The notes below the pieces were generated by a model that was not told where the DNA came from, did no database searches, and worked only from the letters and a program-made list of their open reading frames with translations. Positions 53,754 to 63,340 of a DNA stretch of 64,000 nucleotides are shown one piece after another (position 1 is the first letter of the stretch; the number at the start of each line of letters is the position of its first letter). Origin of the DNA: RBG-16-34-14 sp963727535 (lineage in GTDB: Bacteria > Bacteroidota > Ignavibacteria > Ignavibacteriales > Ignavibacteriaceae); the NCBI GenBank assembly GCA_963727535.1, contig CAVSGR010000002.1, positions 53,118-117,117 on the forward strand. The letters are read 5' to 3'. The position numbers and the translations under genes are program-made.

Positions 53754-55782
53754 TCCGGTTTTTTATGTTTATCAAACCAATCAAAAACGGTATTCCACCA
53801 AAGAACAGAATTCTGTGGTTTGGTTACCCAATGACTTTCATCGGGAAAATATAAAAGCTTGCTTTCTACTCCTAATCTTTGCAAAGAGGTAAAAAGCTGG
53901 AACGCCTGTTCTTCAGGTACACGAAAATCATTTGCTCCTTCAACTATAAGCATTGGAGTTTTTGCATTATGAATATACATATGCGGCGACCATTTTTGAT
54001 ATAACTTTCTGTTCTGCCATGGCGTTCCACCGAATTCCCATTCAGGAAACCAGAGTTCCTCAGTTGTTCCATATTCACTTTCAAGATTGAATACTCCATC
54101 GTGGCTGACTAAAGCATTGAACCTGTCCGTGTGTCCTTCAATCCAATTAATCATATATCCTCCATAAGACGCACCCGCGGCAAAAGTATTCTTGGAGTCA
54201 ATGTATTTAAAGTTTGCAAGTGCGTAATCACAAGAATTCATTAAATCAGTATAAACTTTTCCTCCCCAATCGAGAGAAATTTCATCTGTAAATTTTTGTC
54301 CGTAACCTGTACTGCCTCTTGGATTTGTTGCGACAACAACATAACCTTTTGATGCGAATAATTGAGTATTCCATCTGTAATGAAAATCTTCATCCCAATG
54401 TCCCTGCGGACCACCGTGAATCAAAAACATCAATGGATATTTTTTATTTGGATCGAAGAAAGGAGGTTTAATTAAAATAGATTGAATGCTGTCGCCGTTT
54501 GCCCCTTCGCACCAAAAAGTTTCAAGTGGTTCAAATTTAATTTTAGCCAGAACATCTTTATTTAAGAAAGTAATTTGCTGGGGGGATTTTTTTCCATCTA
54601 TGGTTAAAGAAAAAATCTCATCCGGCTGATCTGATTTTTGCTTCAGGAAGAAAAGCGTTTTATCATCTTTTGAAAGTTGAATGTGAGAGCTAATATTCTT
54701 TTTCAGAAGAAGCTTAACTTCAGAAGAGTTTATATCGATCTTATAAATAGAATTATATATTTCTGTTTCTGCAATAAAATAAATTGTTTTTGAATCATTC
54801 GACCAAACGAATTCTCCAACAGAAAGATTAAAATTATTTGTTAAAGTTTTCAGGCTTTTCTTTTCACGATCATACAGAACTAGATCCTGCTTGTCAGATT
54901 CAAATCCTGCACTTTTCATTGAAGTAAATGCTATATACTTTCCGTCGGGAGAATAAACTCGGTTGAAAATCATCTCCTTTGCTTTCCGAAATTTTTTGCG
55001 GAGAATGTTTTCCCGATTTCGTTCAGATCAATTATGAATATATCATTGTCTGTGCTTGTTGATATAAAGTCCGACGTATTCATTGTAAACGCTATTTGCT
55101 TCCCATCTGGAGAAAAATTATAGTCGTTCGAACTTCCCAAGGCTATCGGAGGAATATCATAATTAGTTGCTGGTGTTACGTCTCTAAAAGATTTTTCTTT
55201 CACATCAAACAAATACAATTGGCTTACTTTCCCGTTTCTCCACTCATCCCAATGCCTGAACATAAGTTTTGTAAAAATGCTTGCTTTTACTTTGCTGAAA
55301 TCTTTTTCTTCATCTTTTTGTTTGTTGCATTCCTGTGTTTCACATTCCGGGTAAACAGAAGAAGCAAAAAGTATTTTATCACCGGAAGGAGACCAATTAT
55401 ATTCCGTCACTTTTGTATATACATCGGTGAGTTTTCTTTCACCTGAACCATCAGGATTACAAATCCATATTTGTCCATCGAGTAAATAACTTATCTTGTT
55501 TGAACCGGGAACAAAATATGGACTCGATTCATTCTTATCGGAATTTTTCAGATTTCTAAGACCACTTCCATCAGAATTAATTTGATATATATCTGAATTT
55601 CCCTTGTTATCTTCTATGCTGTAAGAAGTTGCAGCAAAAACTATTGTTTTTCCATCGGGAGAAACATCAAAACTATTTATTCTTTTCATCGCCCAGAGAT
55701 CCTGAACGGAAAGCGCTTTTTTATCCTGAGCTGTTAATAACAAAGGGAACAAAAATAAAATAAAGGAAAGCTTTTTCATCAA
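53750..55782 (-). CDS. S9-family prolyl oligopeptidase (two frameshifts)
   Basis: About 677 residues when joined. A signal peptide (LSFILFLFPLLLTAQ) is followed by a beta-propeller of SPDGK repeats, then the hydrolase domain: LMFLIHGGPQGHWDE (oxyanion region), nucleophile GASYGGYMINW, acid VEGANDFRVPEEQ and catalytic-His PDESHWV. The frame breaks twice at 54960-55000. Removing one A from an A6 run gives SAKISESKGDDFQP, and removing one base in CGAG gives QPVYSPDGKYIAF, both expected. Both breaks look like insertion errors, so the gene is probably functional. It acts in the periplasm or on the surface on peptides; similar enzymes are aminopeptidases. Confidence 0.9.
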
Positions 55783-55877
55783 AAATCCTTTCTGCTCGCG
55801 GAAAGTCGAAATGATTAAACATTCATAATATTATTTCAAAAATAGCAGAAGGCATAAAGAAAGGCAATTTAGAAAAG

Positions 55878-55904
55878 GTTGTCCCCTCTTAAAAAGAGGG
55901 GACA
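55878..55904 (-). terminator. Terminator-like palindrome
   Basis: A 12-bp perfect stem, TTGTCCCCTCTT and AAGAGGGGACAA with an AAA loop, sits directly after the stop of the envelope operon's last gene. The following minus-strand bases are CCTTTTCT, a weak U-tract. Confidence 0.7.
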
Positions 55905-55905
55905 A

Positions 55906-56573
55906 TTAAATTATTCCCGGTTCAGGTTCTGGCTTTGGTTTTGAACCGGAATACTTTCTTAGGAAGAAGATGAAAATGATAACTATTGCAATAACAGCTA
56001 GTAATATATATAGATAATCCATTTTAGCAGGAGAAACTTTCTCTTTCCATTCGGAAATTCTCCATTCAATAGTATCCTTCTGGGCTTCAGTCAACATTTT
56101 ATAATCTATAAGATTTGAAACCCACTCTGGTTTCACATTTCCGTACCAGGCGCTGTCTGCAAAGTTTTTGTACGTAATCAGTGGCTTCGTCGTGACTCTT
56201 AACATCAGCATTTTTTATTTCATCATTTATAAAAGAAGATTGCAACACGGGTAAAATCTTTGCCCGTAGAAAATTTGCTAAGATTAATGTCGTACTTTGC
56301 AAACTCAGAGTTAATCGTCTTCCAAACCCCCTGCTCAAGCGCTACTTTCCACTGGGTGAACGATTCATCAATATCTTTAAGATAATTAGCTCCTCGTTTG
56401 CCGGAATAAATTTCAACCATCCTTGGACCGATGCTTCTCCACATTCGTGCAAAGTCATCCTGCTGTTCTTTTATATCGTCAACATCTTCAGGATATAATT
56501 TCGTTATTTCAATAAACCTGATGTTATCGCTCAACAAGCGTTTAATGTTATAAAGCACATTATTTTTTCCCAA
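55906..56573 (-). CDS. Membrane-anchored protein, unrecognised (two frameshifts)
   Basis: About 220 residues when joined. The first part (MGKNNVLYNIKRLLSDN) is helical and holds FARMWRSIGPRMVEIY and ITKLYPEDVDDIKEQQ. Then comes NDEIKNADVKSHDEATDYVQ in a second frame and FADSAWYGNVKPEWVSN in the third. The C-terminus has one membrane helix (YILLAVIAIVIIFIFFL) followed by a short positively charged tail. Breaks near 56235 and 56175 each need one base (AAATGATG and CAAAAACTTT). The gene overlaps the coiled-coil gene by 14 nt, so they are cotranscribed. Function unknown. Confidence 0.68.
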
Positions 56574-57162
56574 GCTTGTTATAGATTTCCTGTTGCTCTT
56601 GTGGGCTTAATGCTGCTCCTGTATTGGGTTGAGGCAGCAATGAATCTACCATATTCATAACCATATCATCCCTTTTTTGCAGAGATACACGAAGAGCACC
56701 TATAGTTTTTTCGAGCTGAGCCAGACGGGATTTATCGCTTTTGCTCTGTTCCCCAAGAACCTGCACGCGGTTAAGTAAATCCGTATTGTGCTGGTTTAAA
56801 GAATCGAGCTGTGCTTGCATACTTGTAACCGTGGTTTGCAAAACATCTATCTGGGTAAAATCACTTCTCTTAACATTGTATGCATTCGTAAGCTTTTCAA
56901 AGGCTTTATTAAAATCATCCGGGTACAAGCTTTTATCAAGCAAATCACGATGTAATACAAATTCATCCCTTAAAGCAGTAATTCTATTATATATAGAATC
57001 AAGCTCCTCAAGCGACTGTGGATTCTTAATGTCTTCCTGTATCTGACTATACTTCTGTTTAAAGCTTTGAACTATATCATAATCAGTTTGTGCATAGATT
57101 GCCGGGGTTAAACCGGACAATATTATAAACATTAAGACTATTATTAATGTTTTATTTTTCAT
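56560..57162 (-). CDS. Exported coiled-coil protein, unrecognised
   Basis: A 200-residue protein with a signal peptide (LIIVLMFIILSGLTPAIYAQ). The mature part is almost wholly helical: IVQSFKQKYSQIQEDIKNPQ, LEELDSIYNRITALRDEFVL, and a long heptad stretch MQAQLDSLNQHNTDLLNRVQ continued by LGEQSKSDKSRLAQLEKTIG. It ends with a Pro/Gln-rich tail. It is probably a periplasmic coiled-coil partner of the next gene's membrane protein. It overlaps the lipoprotein gene upstream by 11 nt and the next gene downstream by 14 nt, a tightly packed operon. Confidence 0.75.
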   Translation of the reverse strand: MKNKTLIIVLMFIILSGLTPAIYAQTDYDIVQSFKQKYSQIQEDIKNPQSLEELDSIYNRITALRDEFVLHRDLLDKSLYPDDFNKAFEKLTNAYNVKRSDFTQIDVLQTTVTSMQAQLDSLNQHNTDLLNRVQVLGEQSKSDKSRLAQLEKTIGALRVSLQKRDDMVMNMVDSLLPQPNTGAALSPQEQQEIYNKLGKK

Positions 57163-57620
57163 TTTTATCCTCGCTCTCTATTCCTTCGTTAGACAGAAGA
57201 ATTTTCTTTCCGTTATCAACCAATTCCATAAATGGTCGTTCTTTGATTGAAAGCCGGGTTGCTCATACCTTCTTTTTCAGATATCTCAATCTTATTATCA
57301 AGTTTCAGTTCTCCATCTGTACCGACAAAAACATAAACGTTCTTGAAATTTTGTGCGGTCACAAAATAATAACCTTTGGTATCCCTGATAATCCTGATAT
57401 CCTTATTCAGGTATGCGGTTGAATCTCCCTCAGTCTCTTCGAGAAAAAGTGATTTTACATTGAAATGTAAAGTATTCCTGTCTTCTTTTACAAAACCATC
57501 ATTGTTAACATGCAAGACCGACTCCACTGGCCATGCAAAATCAACCGGCTTTAGGACTAAAGAAGAGCACCCTACAAAGAATAAAAAAAACGGAATCAAA
57601 ATAACGCAGACCAGCTTCAT
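57152..57620 (-). CDS. Lipoprotein, unrecognised (frameshifted)
   Basis: About 155 residues when joined. Lipobox FVGC (Cys18) in FFLFFVGCSS. The mature part has VESVLHVNNDGFVKEDRNTL, DIRIIRDTKGYYFVTA and VYVFVGTDGELKLDN, suggesting a beta-rich envelope protein. The frame stops early at 57216, but one base fewer near 57243 lets it continue RPFMELVDNGKKILLSNEG to the stop at 57152, which overlaps the next start as expected in an operon. A truncated relative of its first 30 residues lies at 59855-59947. Confidence 0.72.
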
Positions 57621-57704
57621 ACTAACCTCCTTAAAAACACAGAGGGAATTGTTTAGTTAAATCTCACTATCTAATTTTTTCTACTAAAAACTTTCTCCAT
57701 TGCA

Positions 57705-58205
57705 TTATGGATAAAACCTTAACCCAAGTGCAGCATCAACTGCAGACTCAAAATCCGGAACAATTGCAAGAAGAACTCCCATTTCTACAAATATTTCAAG
57801 GGGTGTTCTTCGGGGAACTACATCAAGACCGAATATTCCCCTTGCTGCAAAACCCAGTTTATTGTTGGTTCTTATAAATTTATTTTTGTGCCAGAACCCG
57901 TCTCCTTCTCCTATTCCTATAACACCTCCAGGCCCGGCATACAAATTTAATATATCTGTTTCAAAAGCATTGAAATGCCACAAGTAATCAACACCAATTC
58001 TCGGACTGCCAAAGAACGAACTTCCAAGACTGAATGCTAAAGCATTTTCATGGTTTAACCATAGTTTAGCTGTCCCTCCTGTCGGATCGCCAATAATAAT
58101 TCCAAATCCAAACTTCTTATTTTCGGGGGCATATTGTGCTCTCATTGAAGAAGTTCCTAAAAAAAGAACTAAAAGAAATACTACATAAGCCACATTCTTA
58201 ATCAC
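57705..58205 (-). CDS. Small outer-membrane beta-barrel protein, unrecognised
   Basis: About 166 residues. I start at GTG 58205, which has AAAGGAG 7 nt upstream and gives the signal peptide NVAYVVFLLVLFLGTSSMRA; the frame is open further to 58274 but without a ribosome-binding site. The mature part has barrel-like strands: KKFGFGIIIGDPTGGTAKLW, RIGVDYLWHFNAF, LYAGPGGVIGIGEGDGFW and a terminal ALGLRFYP ending in an aromatic. It is probably an outer-membrane porin-like or surface protein. It lies in the same strand group as the lipoprotein and coiled-coil genes. Confidence 0.72.
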   Translation of the reverse strand: MIKNVAYVVFLLVLFLGTSSMRAQYAPENKKFGFGIIIGDPTGGTAKLWLNHENALAFSLGSSFFGSPRIGVDYLWHFNAFETDILNLYAGPGGVIGIGEGDGFWHKNKFIRTNNKLGFAARGIFGLDVVPRRTPLEIFVEMGVLLAIVPDFESAVDAALGLRFYP

Positions 58206-58270
58206 CCTTCTCTCCTTTATTCTTAGTTTTACAATCCTATTATCTGGGCAAAACTCAATAAAGTTCATAT

Positions 58271-58762
58271 TCAATTAACTTCTTCTTTTACTCTTTCATT
58301 TTCACCTATTTCCGTCAGCCATCTGTCAACTATTTTTTCTTCATTAAGAGTTACATTTAATAAATCCGTTGCATTAGAATATCCAAGATGTTCGGCAAAA
58401 GTTATGAGAAAATCATATGAGACTATTTCATAATGTTCAATTCTTTGTATCACCGAAATTAATGCAGCATCAATTAAAGGAGAATCTTTAAAATCCTGCA
58501 TAATTCTGTTGCTTTCTTTTATTAAACCTTCCATTGCTTCACATTTTTTACCTTCCGCTTTCTCTCCAATCTCTTCAAAGATTTTTTCAAGCCTTTGAAT
58601 ATGTTCTTTTGTTTCATCAAGATGATCATTTAAGGTAAATGTTAATTCATCCGAAAAAGTTTTTCCTATCATTTGAGGAAAAGTAGAAATTAGTCTATTC
58701 TCGGCATAGTATATTTCTTTTAATTCATCCAGAAAAAAATCACTCAATTGCCTGCTACGCAT
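58271..58762 (-). CDS. DUF892 / YciE-YciF ferritin-like protein
   Basis: A 163-residue four-helix-bundle protein of the DUF892 family: FFLDELKEIYYAENRLISTF (about 9-28), LNDHLDETKEHIQRLEKIFE (about 43) with the Glu/His metal ligands, AMEGLIKESNRIMQDF (about 77), and IQRIEHYEIVSYDFLITFAE (about 105). Such proteins are stress-induced and likely bind a di-iron centre. It lies 66 nt upstream of the barrel gene, so it may be first in the operon. Confidence 0.85.
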   Translation of the reverse strand: MRSRQLSDFFLDELKEIYYAENRLISTFPQMIGKTFSDELTFTLNDHLDETKEHIQRLEKIFEEIGEKAEGKKCEAMEGLIKESNRIMQDFKDSPLIDAALISVIQRIEHYEIVSYDFLITFAEHLGYSNATDLLNVTLNEEKIVDRWLTEIGENERVKEEVN

Positions 58763-59259
58763 AACTCCCTCCTTACTTTAATTATGAAACCCATTCGAAC
58801 ACACTCATCACATTCAATTTGTTTTAAAATTGAAAAAGTACAAAGGTGAAAAAATTAAAAATGTGAATCCTTTACTTCTTGGTGACACATCTATTATGCC
58901 AATGTATCTCTATATAATCAAAGTTTAAGAATTAATAAGGATATAAAACCAGGGTTGATTATGAATTAAACAATTAGAGAAAAATAAATACCACGAAATA
59001 AAATTTTTGTTCTCGCACAAAATTCGTGTCACATACAGTAAATCTTACTTTGTTGCTTAATATCACAAGTTCATTATCTCACTAAAAAATATTTTATAAC
59101 TCCTTCAAAAGAAACATCCCACACTATCTGAATTCTGAGTTAAAAAATTATGTGAGAACTAAATCAAATTTATTTCTACAAAAAATATTTGTGGTCTGTA
59201 GTTTGAGACTAAAATCTCATCGGCAGATGTTAAACAATTAATTATTTAAGAGGTGTGCT
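58763..59259. other. Gene-free intergenic stretch
   Basis: About 500 nt of AT-rich sequence between divergent genes with no convincing ORF. A small stem TGAGACTAAAATCTCA lies near 59204-59219, and AAGAGGTGTGCT just before the ATG at 59260 is a ribosome-binding site. Promoters for both sides are presumably here; I could not place them. Confidence 0.4.
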
Positions 59260-59736
59260 ATGTTATACAAAACGATGGTAAGAACTGCTTTATTGTTTAT
59301 GGGAACAACGATTATTTTCTGCGGTGCAGTCTTCTCACAAACTGATTCTACTCTAAATTCAACTTCAAATTCCCCGTCTAATTTATTGGCAACGGCAAAC
59401 GGGAACACCGTAAACCTCACCTGGCAGGCACCTGGGGGAGAAACAACCATAACATATAATATTTACAGGGCAATGGTTCCTTCAATGTCTGAAGATAACA
59501 ATATGAATTCAAGCTCCGGCTCAGGTTCACAAATGGATCCCACAAAGTTAGATTTTAAGAAGATCAGTACTGCAACGGAGACGAGCTACAAGGATAATAT
59601 AGAGGACGTTCCCGAAGGTGGTCAAAAATATGTTTACTATGTAGTAGCCGTAGATAATAAGGGAATGGAGAGTGCAGGCACCAATTATGTGACAGTAAAC
59701 GTCGGTATGTCAAAGACTCAGAGCATGGTGCAATAA
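59260..59736 (+). CDS. Exported fibronectin-type-III-like protein
   Basis: A 158-residue protein. Signal peptide (about 5-26, LFMGTTIIFCGAVFSQ), a short Ser/Thr-rich segment, then one Fn3-like domain: PSNLLATANGNTVNLTWQAP, ITYNIYRAMVPSMSED, an inserted Asn/Ser-rich loop, SYKDNIEDVPEGGQKYVYYV and VVAVDNKGMESAGTNYVTV. The Fn3 strand pattern (LTW..., YNIYR, YYVVAVD) is typical. It is probably a surface or periplasmic binding module. It is followed by a terminator at 59785. Confidence 0.8.
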   Translation: MLYKTMVRTALLFMGTTIIFCGAVFSQTDSTLNSTSNSPSNLLATANGNTVNLTWQAPGGETTITYNIYRAMVPSMSEDNNMNSSSGSGSQMDPTKLDFKKISTATETSYKDNIEDVPEGGQKYVYYVVAVDNKGMESAGTNYVTVNVGMSKTQSMVQ

Positions 59737-59784
59737 TTAATGTAAATTGATTATATAAATATGCCTGCTCTTTCACTTCTCAAT

Positions 59785-59817
59785 AAACCCGCGTCTGTAA
59801 AATGATGCGGGTTTTTT
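59785..59817 (+). terminator. Intrinsic terminator
   Basis: AAACCCGC (59785-59792) and GCGGGTTT (59807-59814) with a 14-nt loop, followed by TTTT. It ends the Fn3-like gene. Confidence 0.8.
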
Positions 59818-59854
59818 ATATATAAAAAATTATGACTTTTTTGTAGAGATAAAT

Positions 59855-59947
59855 TCAATGATAAGGGCGTTTGTTTTTAAAAACCAATGTAGAACACGCT
59901 GCAAAGCATATAAAAAGCGGAATTAAGATAACACGGATCGACTTCAT
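59855..59947 (-). pseudogene. Remnant of a lipoprotein gene, paralogue of 57152-57620
   Basis: Thirty codons from ATG 59947: MKSIRVILIPLFICFAACST, then LVFKNKRPYH and a stop. The signal peptide and lipobox (FAAC) match the start of the lipoprotein at 57620 (MKLVCVILIPFFLFFVGCSS), and the leader (AAGGAG a few nt upstream, then ATGAAG) matches too. The remaining coding part is missing, so it is a truncated duplicate or the end of a recombination event. Confidence 0.7.
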
Positions 59948-60082
59948 ACATAATCTCCTTAAAATCACGGGGGAAACATAATAAATTTATTCTTCATAAT
60001 AGTTCACCTTACCGAAAGTATTTAGTTAACTTTTAATTAATTTACAACCTGATTTTCAGAACTATATAAAAAGAATTAAAAT

Positions 60083-60820
60083 TTGAAAATAAACGGAAGA
60101 ATTTTTCTCCCCGGAATTGATAAGCAAGTTTTACATTTCCTAAAAACTGTAGAAATACAAAGTAAATCTGTTTTGATTATTGGATCGGGTTCTGAAGAGA
60201 TAGCGGAAATTTTTCATTTAAAAGAAGCCTCAGAAGTTTATCTTATAACTGATGATGAAGATTCTCTTTTTCAATCGAGATTTGTTCTATCTGAACTTAA
60301 GGAAATAAATGTACGGATGATGGACTATGAGAATACCGACTTTAAAGCCGAAAAGTTCGATATAGTTTATATTCAAGGGTCAACAGGAACAAAGAGAAGA
60401 AACAAAATTATTAAGGAAATAAAAAAGATTTTAAAACCGGGAGGATATTTTTGTGTCGGAGAAATTGTTAGCTTAGCTCTAAATCCACCGCAATTTGTTA
60501 AAGACATCTGGGAAAATAATAATCTGTCACCTTTATATAAAGATGAGCTTAAGAAATATTATTTATCAAAAGGATTTGAACTTATAATAGAAGAAGATTT
60601 ATCCGGAACATTAAAAGATTTTTATTCAATAAGTAAAAGGGTTCTAGAAGAATCATCAAAAGAATTTGCAGGAAAAGAATCAGGAAGAATGAGAAAACTG
60701 TTAAAGACATACAGTCACGAAGCAAATGCTTTTTTAAAGCTTGGCGGCGATAAATTTATTGGGTATGAAATGTTGATACTTAAGTCAAATCTCAAAACTC
60801 AAATTTCAAATGTTGAATAG
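60083..60820 (+). CDS. Class I SAM-dependent methyltransferase
   Basis: A 245-residue protein starting at TTG 60083. The SAM-binding motif I is VLIIGSGSEEIAEIF near residue 31, followed by acidic VYLITDDEDSLF, the motif IV region FDIVYIQGSTGTKRRN and the post-motif LKPGGYFCVGE. The fold is the Rossmann methyltransferase type. A ubiquinone- or small-molecule-type substrate is possible but not supported by context. It is followed 50 nt later by rlmD. Intact. Confidence 0.8.
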   Translation: MKINGRIFLPGIDKQVLHFLKTVEIQSKSVLIIGSGSEEIAEIFHLKEASEVYLITDDEDSLFQSRFVLSELKEINVRMMDYENTDFKAEKFDIVYIQGSTGTKRRNKIIKEIKKILKPGGYFCVGEIVSLALNPPQFVKDIWENNNLSPLYKDELKKYYLSKGFELIIEEDLSGTLKDFYSISKRVLEESSKEFAGKESGRMRKLLKTYSHEANAFLKLGGDKFIGYEMLILKSNLKTQISNVE

Positions 60821-60870
60821 AACATTTTCTACATTTGTCTTCTGCCATTTGCCAGCATAGGAAAACAACG

Positions 60871-62300
60871 ATGAAAAAAGGAGATCTATTAGAACTCGAC
60901 ATTGAAGGCTATGCTTTTGAAGGGAAAGGCATAGCAAAGATAAAACGAGAAGATGGAGATGAAAAAAATTTTGTTGTATTCGTACAAAACTCTTATCCCA
61001 ACGATAAAGTAAAAGCAAAGCTTGTAAAGATTAAAAAATCATTTGCAGAAGCTAAGACTACCGAAATTATTTCTCAATCACCAGAAAGAGTTGAGGCGAA
61101 GTGTAAATATTTTAGAATATGCGGGGGCTGTAAACAGCAGGATTTATCTTACGACTCTCAAATAAAATACAAGCAGCAGCAAGTCAAAGAGATTTTCAAA
61201 AACATCGGTGGCTTTTCAGATTTTGAAGTACTTCCGATTATTCCTTCAGAAAACACATTCTTCTATAGGAATAAGATGGAATTTTCTTTCTCTGATAAAA
61301 GATGGTTAACCGAGGATGAAATTTCAATGGAAGAAAAGATTGACAAAAATTTTGCTTTGGGACTGCATGTTCCAAACGTATTTGATAAAGTTCTCGATAT
61401 TGACACTTGCTATCTTCAATCTGAGTTGAGTAATAAAATATTAAACTTTACAAGGGATTATTTTAAGGAGAGAAATGTTCAACCTTATTCAACAAAAACT
61501 CATACCGGGTTTTTACGCAACCTTGTGATCCGACAATCTTATCATACAAAAGATTTAATGGTAAATAGTTACGTTAGAATCCGCCTCAGGAAGACGAATC
61601 TCTAATAAAAGATTATGTGAATGGATTAGTAAAGACCTTTCCTGGAATAACTACAATTGTAAATAACATTAATGAAAAGAAAGCTTCTGTTGCAGTCGGA
61701 GATTATGAGCATGTTTTATTTGGTGATGGATTTATTACAGATATGATTGGAGAACATACTTTCAGAATAAGTACCAATTCATTTTTCCAGACCAACACTT
61801 TACAGGCAAAAAATCTTTACAAAACAACTTTGGACTTTGCTGATTTAAACAACTATGAAATAGTTTATGATCTTTATTCCGGTGCGGGAACAATTGCAAT
61901 TTATATTTCTAAAAAAGTAAAAGAAGTTTACGCTTTCGAATCGGTTGAATCTGCAATTGAAGATGCAAAAACAAATGCGGAATTAAATAGTATTGATAAT
62001 GTTAAATTCTTTAATGCCGATCTTTATAAATCGTTTCTTCCTTTAATTGAAGAACAAAAAATTCCAAAGCCATCTTTAATTATTCTCGATCCACCGAGAA
62101 GCGGCTTACACAAAAACACAGTTGAAGATGTAATTAAAATTAATCCAGAAAAGATTGTTTATGTAAGCTGCAATCCTGCAACACAGGCGAGAGACATTAA
62201 ACTATTTTCCGAAGTCGGTTATAAATTATCTAAGATGAGACCTGTCGATATGTTCCCGCATACTTTTCATATAGAGAATGTGGTGTTGCTAAAATTTTAA
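60871..62300 (+). CDS. rlmD: 23S rRNA (uracil-C5)-methyltransferase, RlmD type (frameshifted)
   Basis: About 476 residues when joined, starting at ATG 60871. N-terminal TRAM domain (LLELDIEGYAFEGKGIAKI); [4Fe-4S] cysteines CKYFRICGGCKQQ (about 86); SAM motif VYDLYSGAGTIAIYIS; DPPRSGLH; catalytic Cys in VYVSCNPATQARD. It forms m5U in 23S rRNA using SAM. The frame changes near 61570-61590, where one frame ends RIRLRKTNL and the other continues NPPQEDESLIKDYVNG, close to the family consensus. Single-base error is likely. RlmC/RlmD/TrmA cannot be told apart without alignment. Confidence 0.88.
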
Positions 62301-62353
62301 CAAATTTGTTTAATTTCATATAATCTTTCTTAATAAAAAATGTCAACAAAGAT

Positions 62354-63319
62354 ATGCTTTTCAAAAAACTAAGCTTCAAAAGACTTGACACAAAAAGCCT
62401 GCTTTTTTTTCTAAAAATAATTTGTTGGTTATTAATTATTGGAACAACTGCATCAACAATATTTATCATTACTAATGATAATCTGTCTTGTCAACTTAAT
62501 AGTAACGGATTTAATAATGCCTTAACAATCTTTAGATTCCCAATATCTTTTCTTATTGCCTTACTAGCTGTGTTGACTCTTCATGTAACCTTACAAAGGT
62601 TATTGCAAACTGACGAGCAATTACTCTTATTAAACAAACAAATAAGTGCGACAAGACAACCCAACTTATTTGTTGACAATAGGAATATATGGGTATATAC
62701 TTTCCCTGATTATCCAAATGAAAAATCATTTATTATGTCCCGACTTAAAGATAATTTCGAAAACAAACCTGATTTTTTAATTTGGAATGTGGGATTAGCT
62801 ACTGCGATTCAAGTAAGAACAAAATTTGAGTTTAATATTAAAAGAGCTGTTGAATTAATAGAAATAGTAGATGAAAACAAATTATTTGAGGCAGATTATT
62901 CTATAAAAGGCATAGTAACCTTTCGACATAAAAATTCTAACTATCAATGTTTAACATTAAGTGATAATTATAAGCAAGAAGACTATATTAATTTTATTCC
63001 TTCTATTAGGGACTCGGGGGCAAATAGATGTCTATTTGTCCCAAAGACTTTCATTGAGCTTTATTTAATATTTTTGTCTCTCATCTGTAATGAAAGTGAG
63101 GAAATCGATTATGTATTTAGGAATCGTTCATTAGACAATAAAATTCAAGAGTTTCCGAATTTATCACTTACATTTTGTTATTTGGACATAGGAAATGTTG
63201 AACAAATCAAAAAATTTAAAATAAATATTAAATTTGATAAGTTTCAAAACCCTTTTGCTTATAAGACATTTCGACAAACAGAAAATTATTTTGAATTAAA
63301 TGTACAGCCATCTAATTAA
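62354..63319 (+). CDS. Two-transmembrane-segment protein, unrecognised
   Basis: A 321-residue protein. Two membrane helices are visible near 18-40 (FFLKIICWLLIIGTTASTIF) and 56-78 (FRFPISFLIALLAVLTLHV), with a short loop between. A mainly beta cytoplasmic domain follows: FLIWNVGLATAIQVRTKFEF, IKGIVTFRHKNSNYQCLTL and FPNLSLTFCYLDIGNVEQIK. A linker helix (LLQTDEQLLLLNKQISATR) precedes the domain. No homologue is recognised. Together with the next gene (22-nt gap) it probably forms a two-gene unit. The region is more AT-rich than the housekeeping genes, suggesting acquisition. Confidence 0.7.
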   Translation: MLFKKLSFKRLDTKSLLFFLKIICWLLIIGTTASTIFIITNDNLSCQLNSNGFNNALTIFRFPISFLIALLAVLTLHVTLQRLLQTDEQLLLLNKQISATRQPNLFVDNRNIWVYTFPDYPNEKSFIMSRLKDNFENKPDFLIWNVGLATAIQVRTKFEFNIKRAVELIEIVDENKLFEADYSIKGIVTFRHKNSNYQCLTLSDNYKQEDYINFIPSIRDSGANRCLFVPKTFIELYLIFLSLICNESEEIDYVFRNRSLDNKIQEFPNLSLTFCYLDIGNVEQIKKFKINIKFDKFQNPFAYKTFRQTENYFELNVQPSN

Positions 63320-63340
63320 AAGTTTAATCAAAAAAACATT

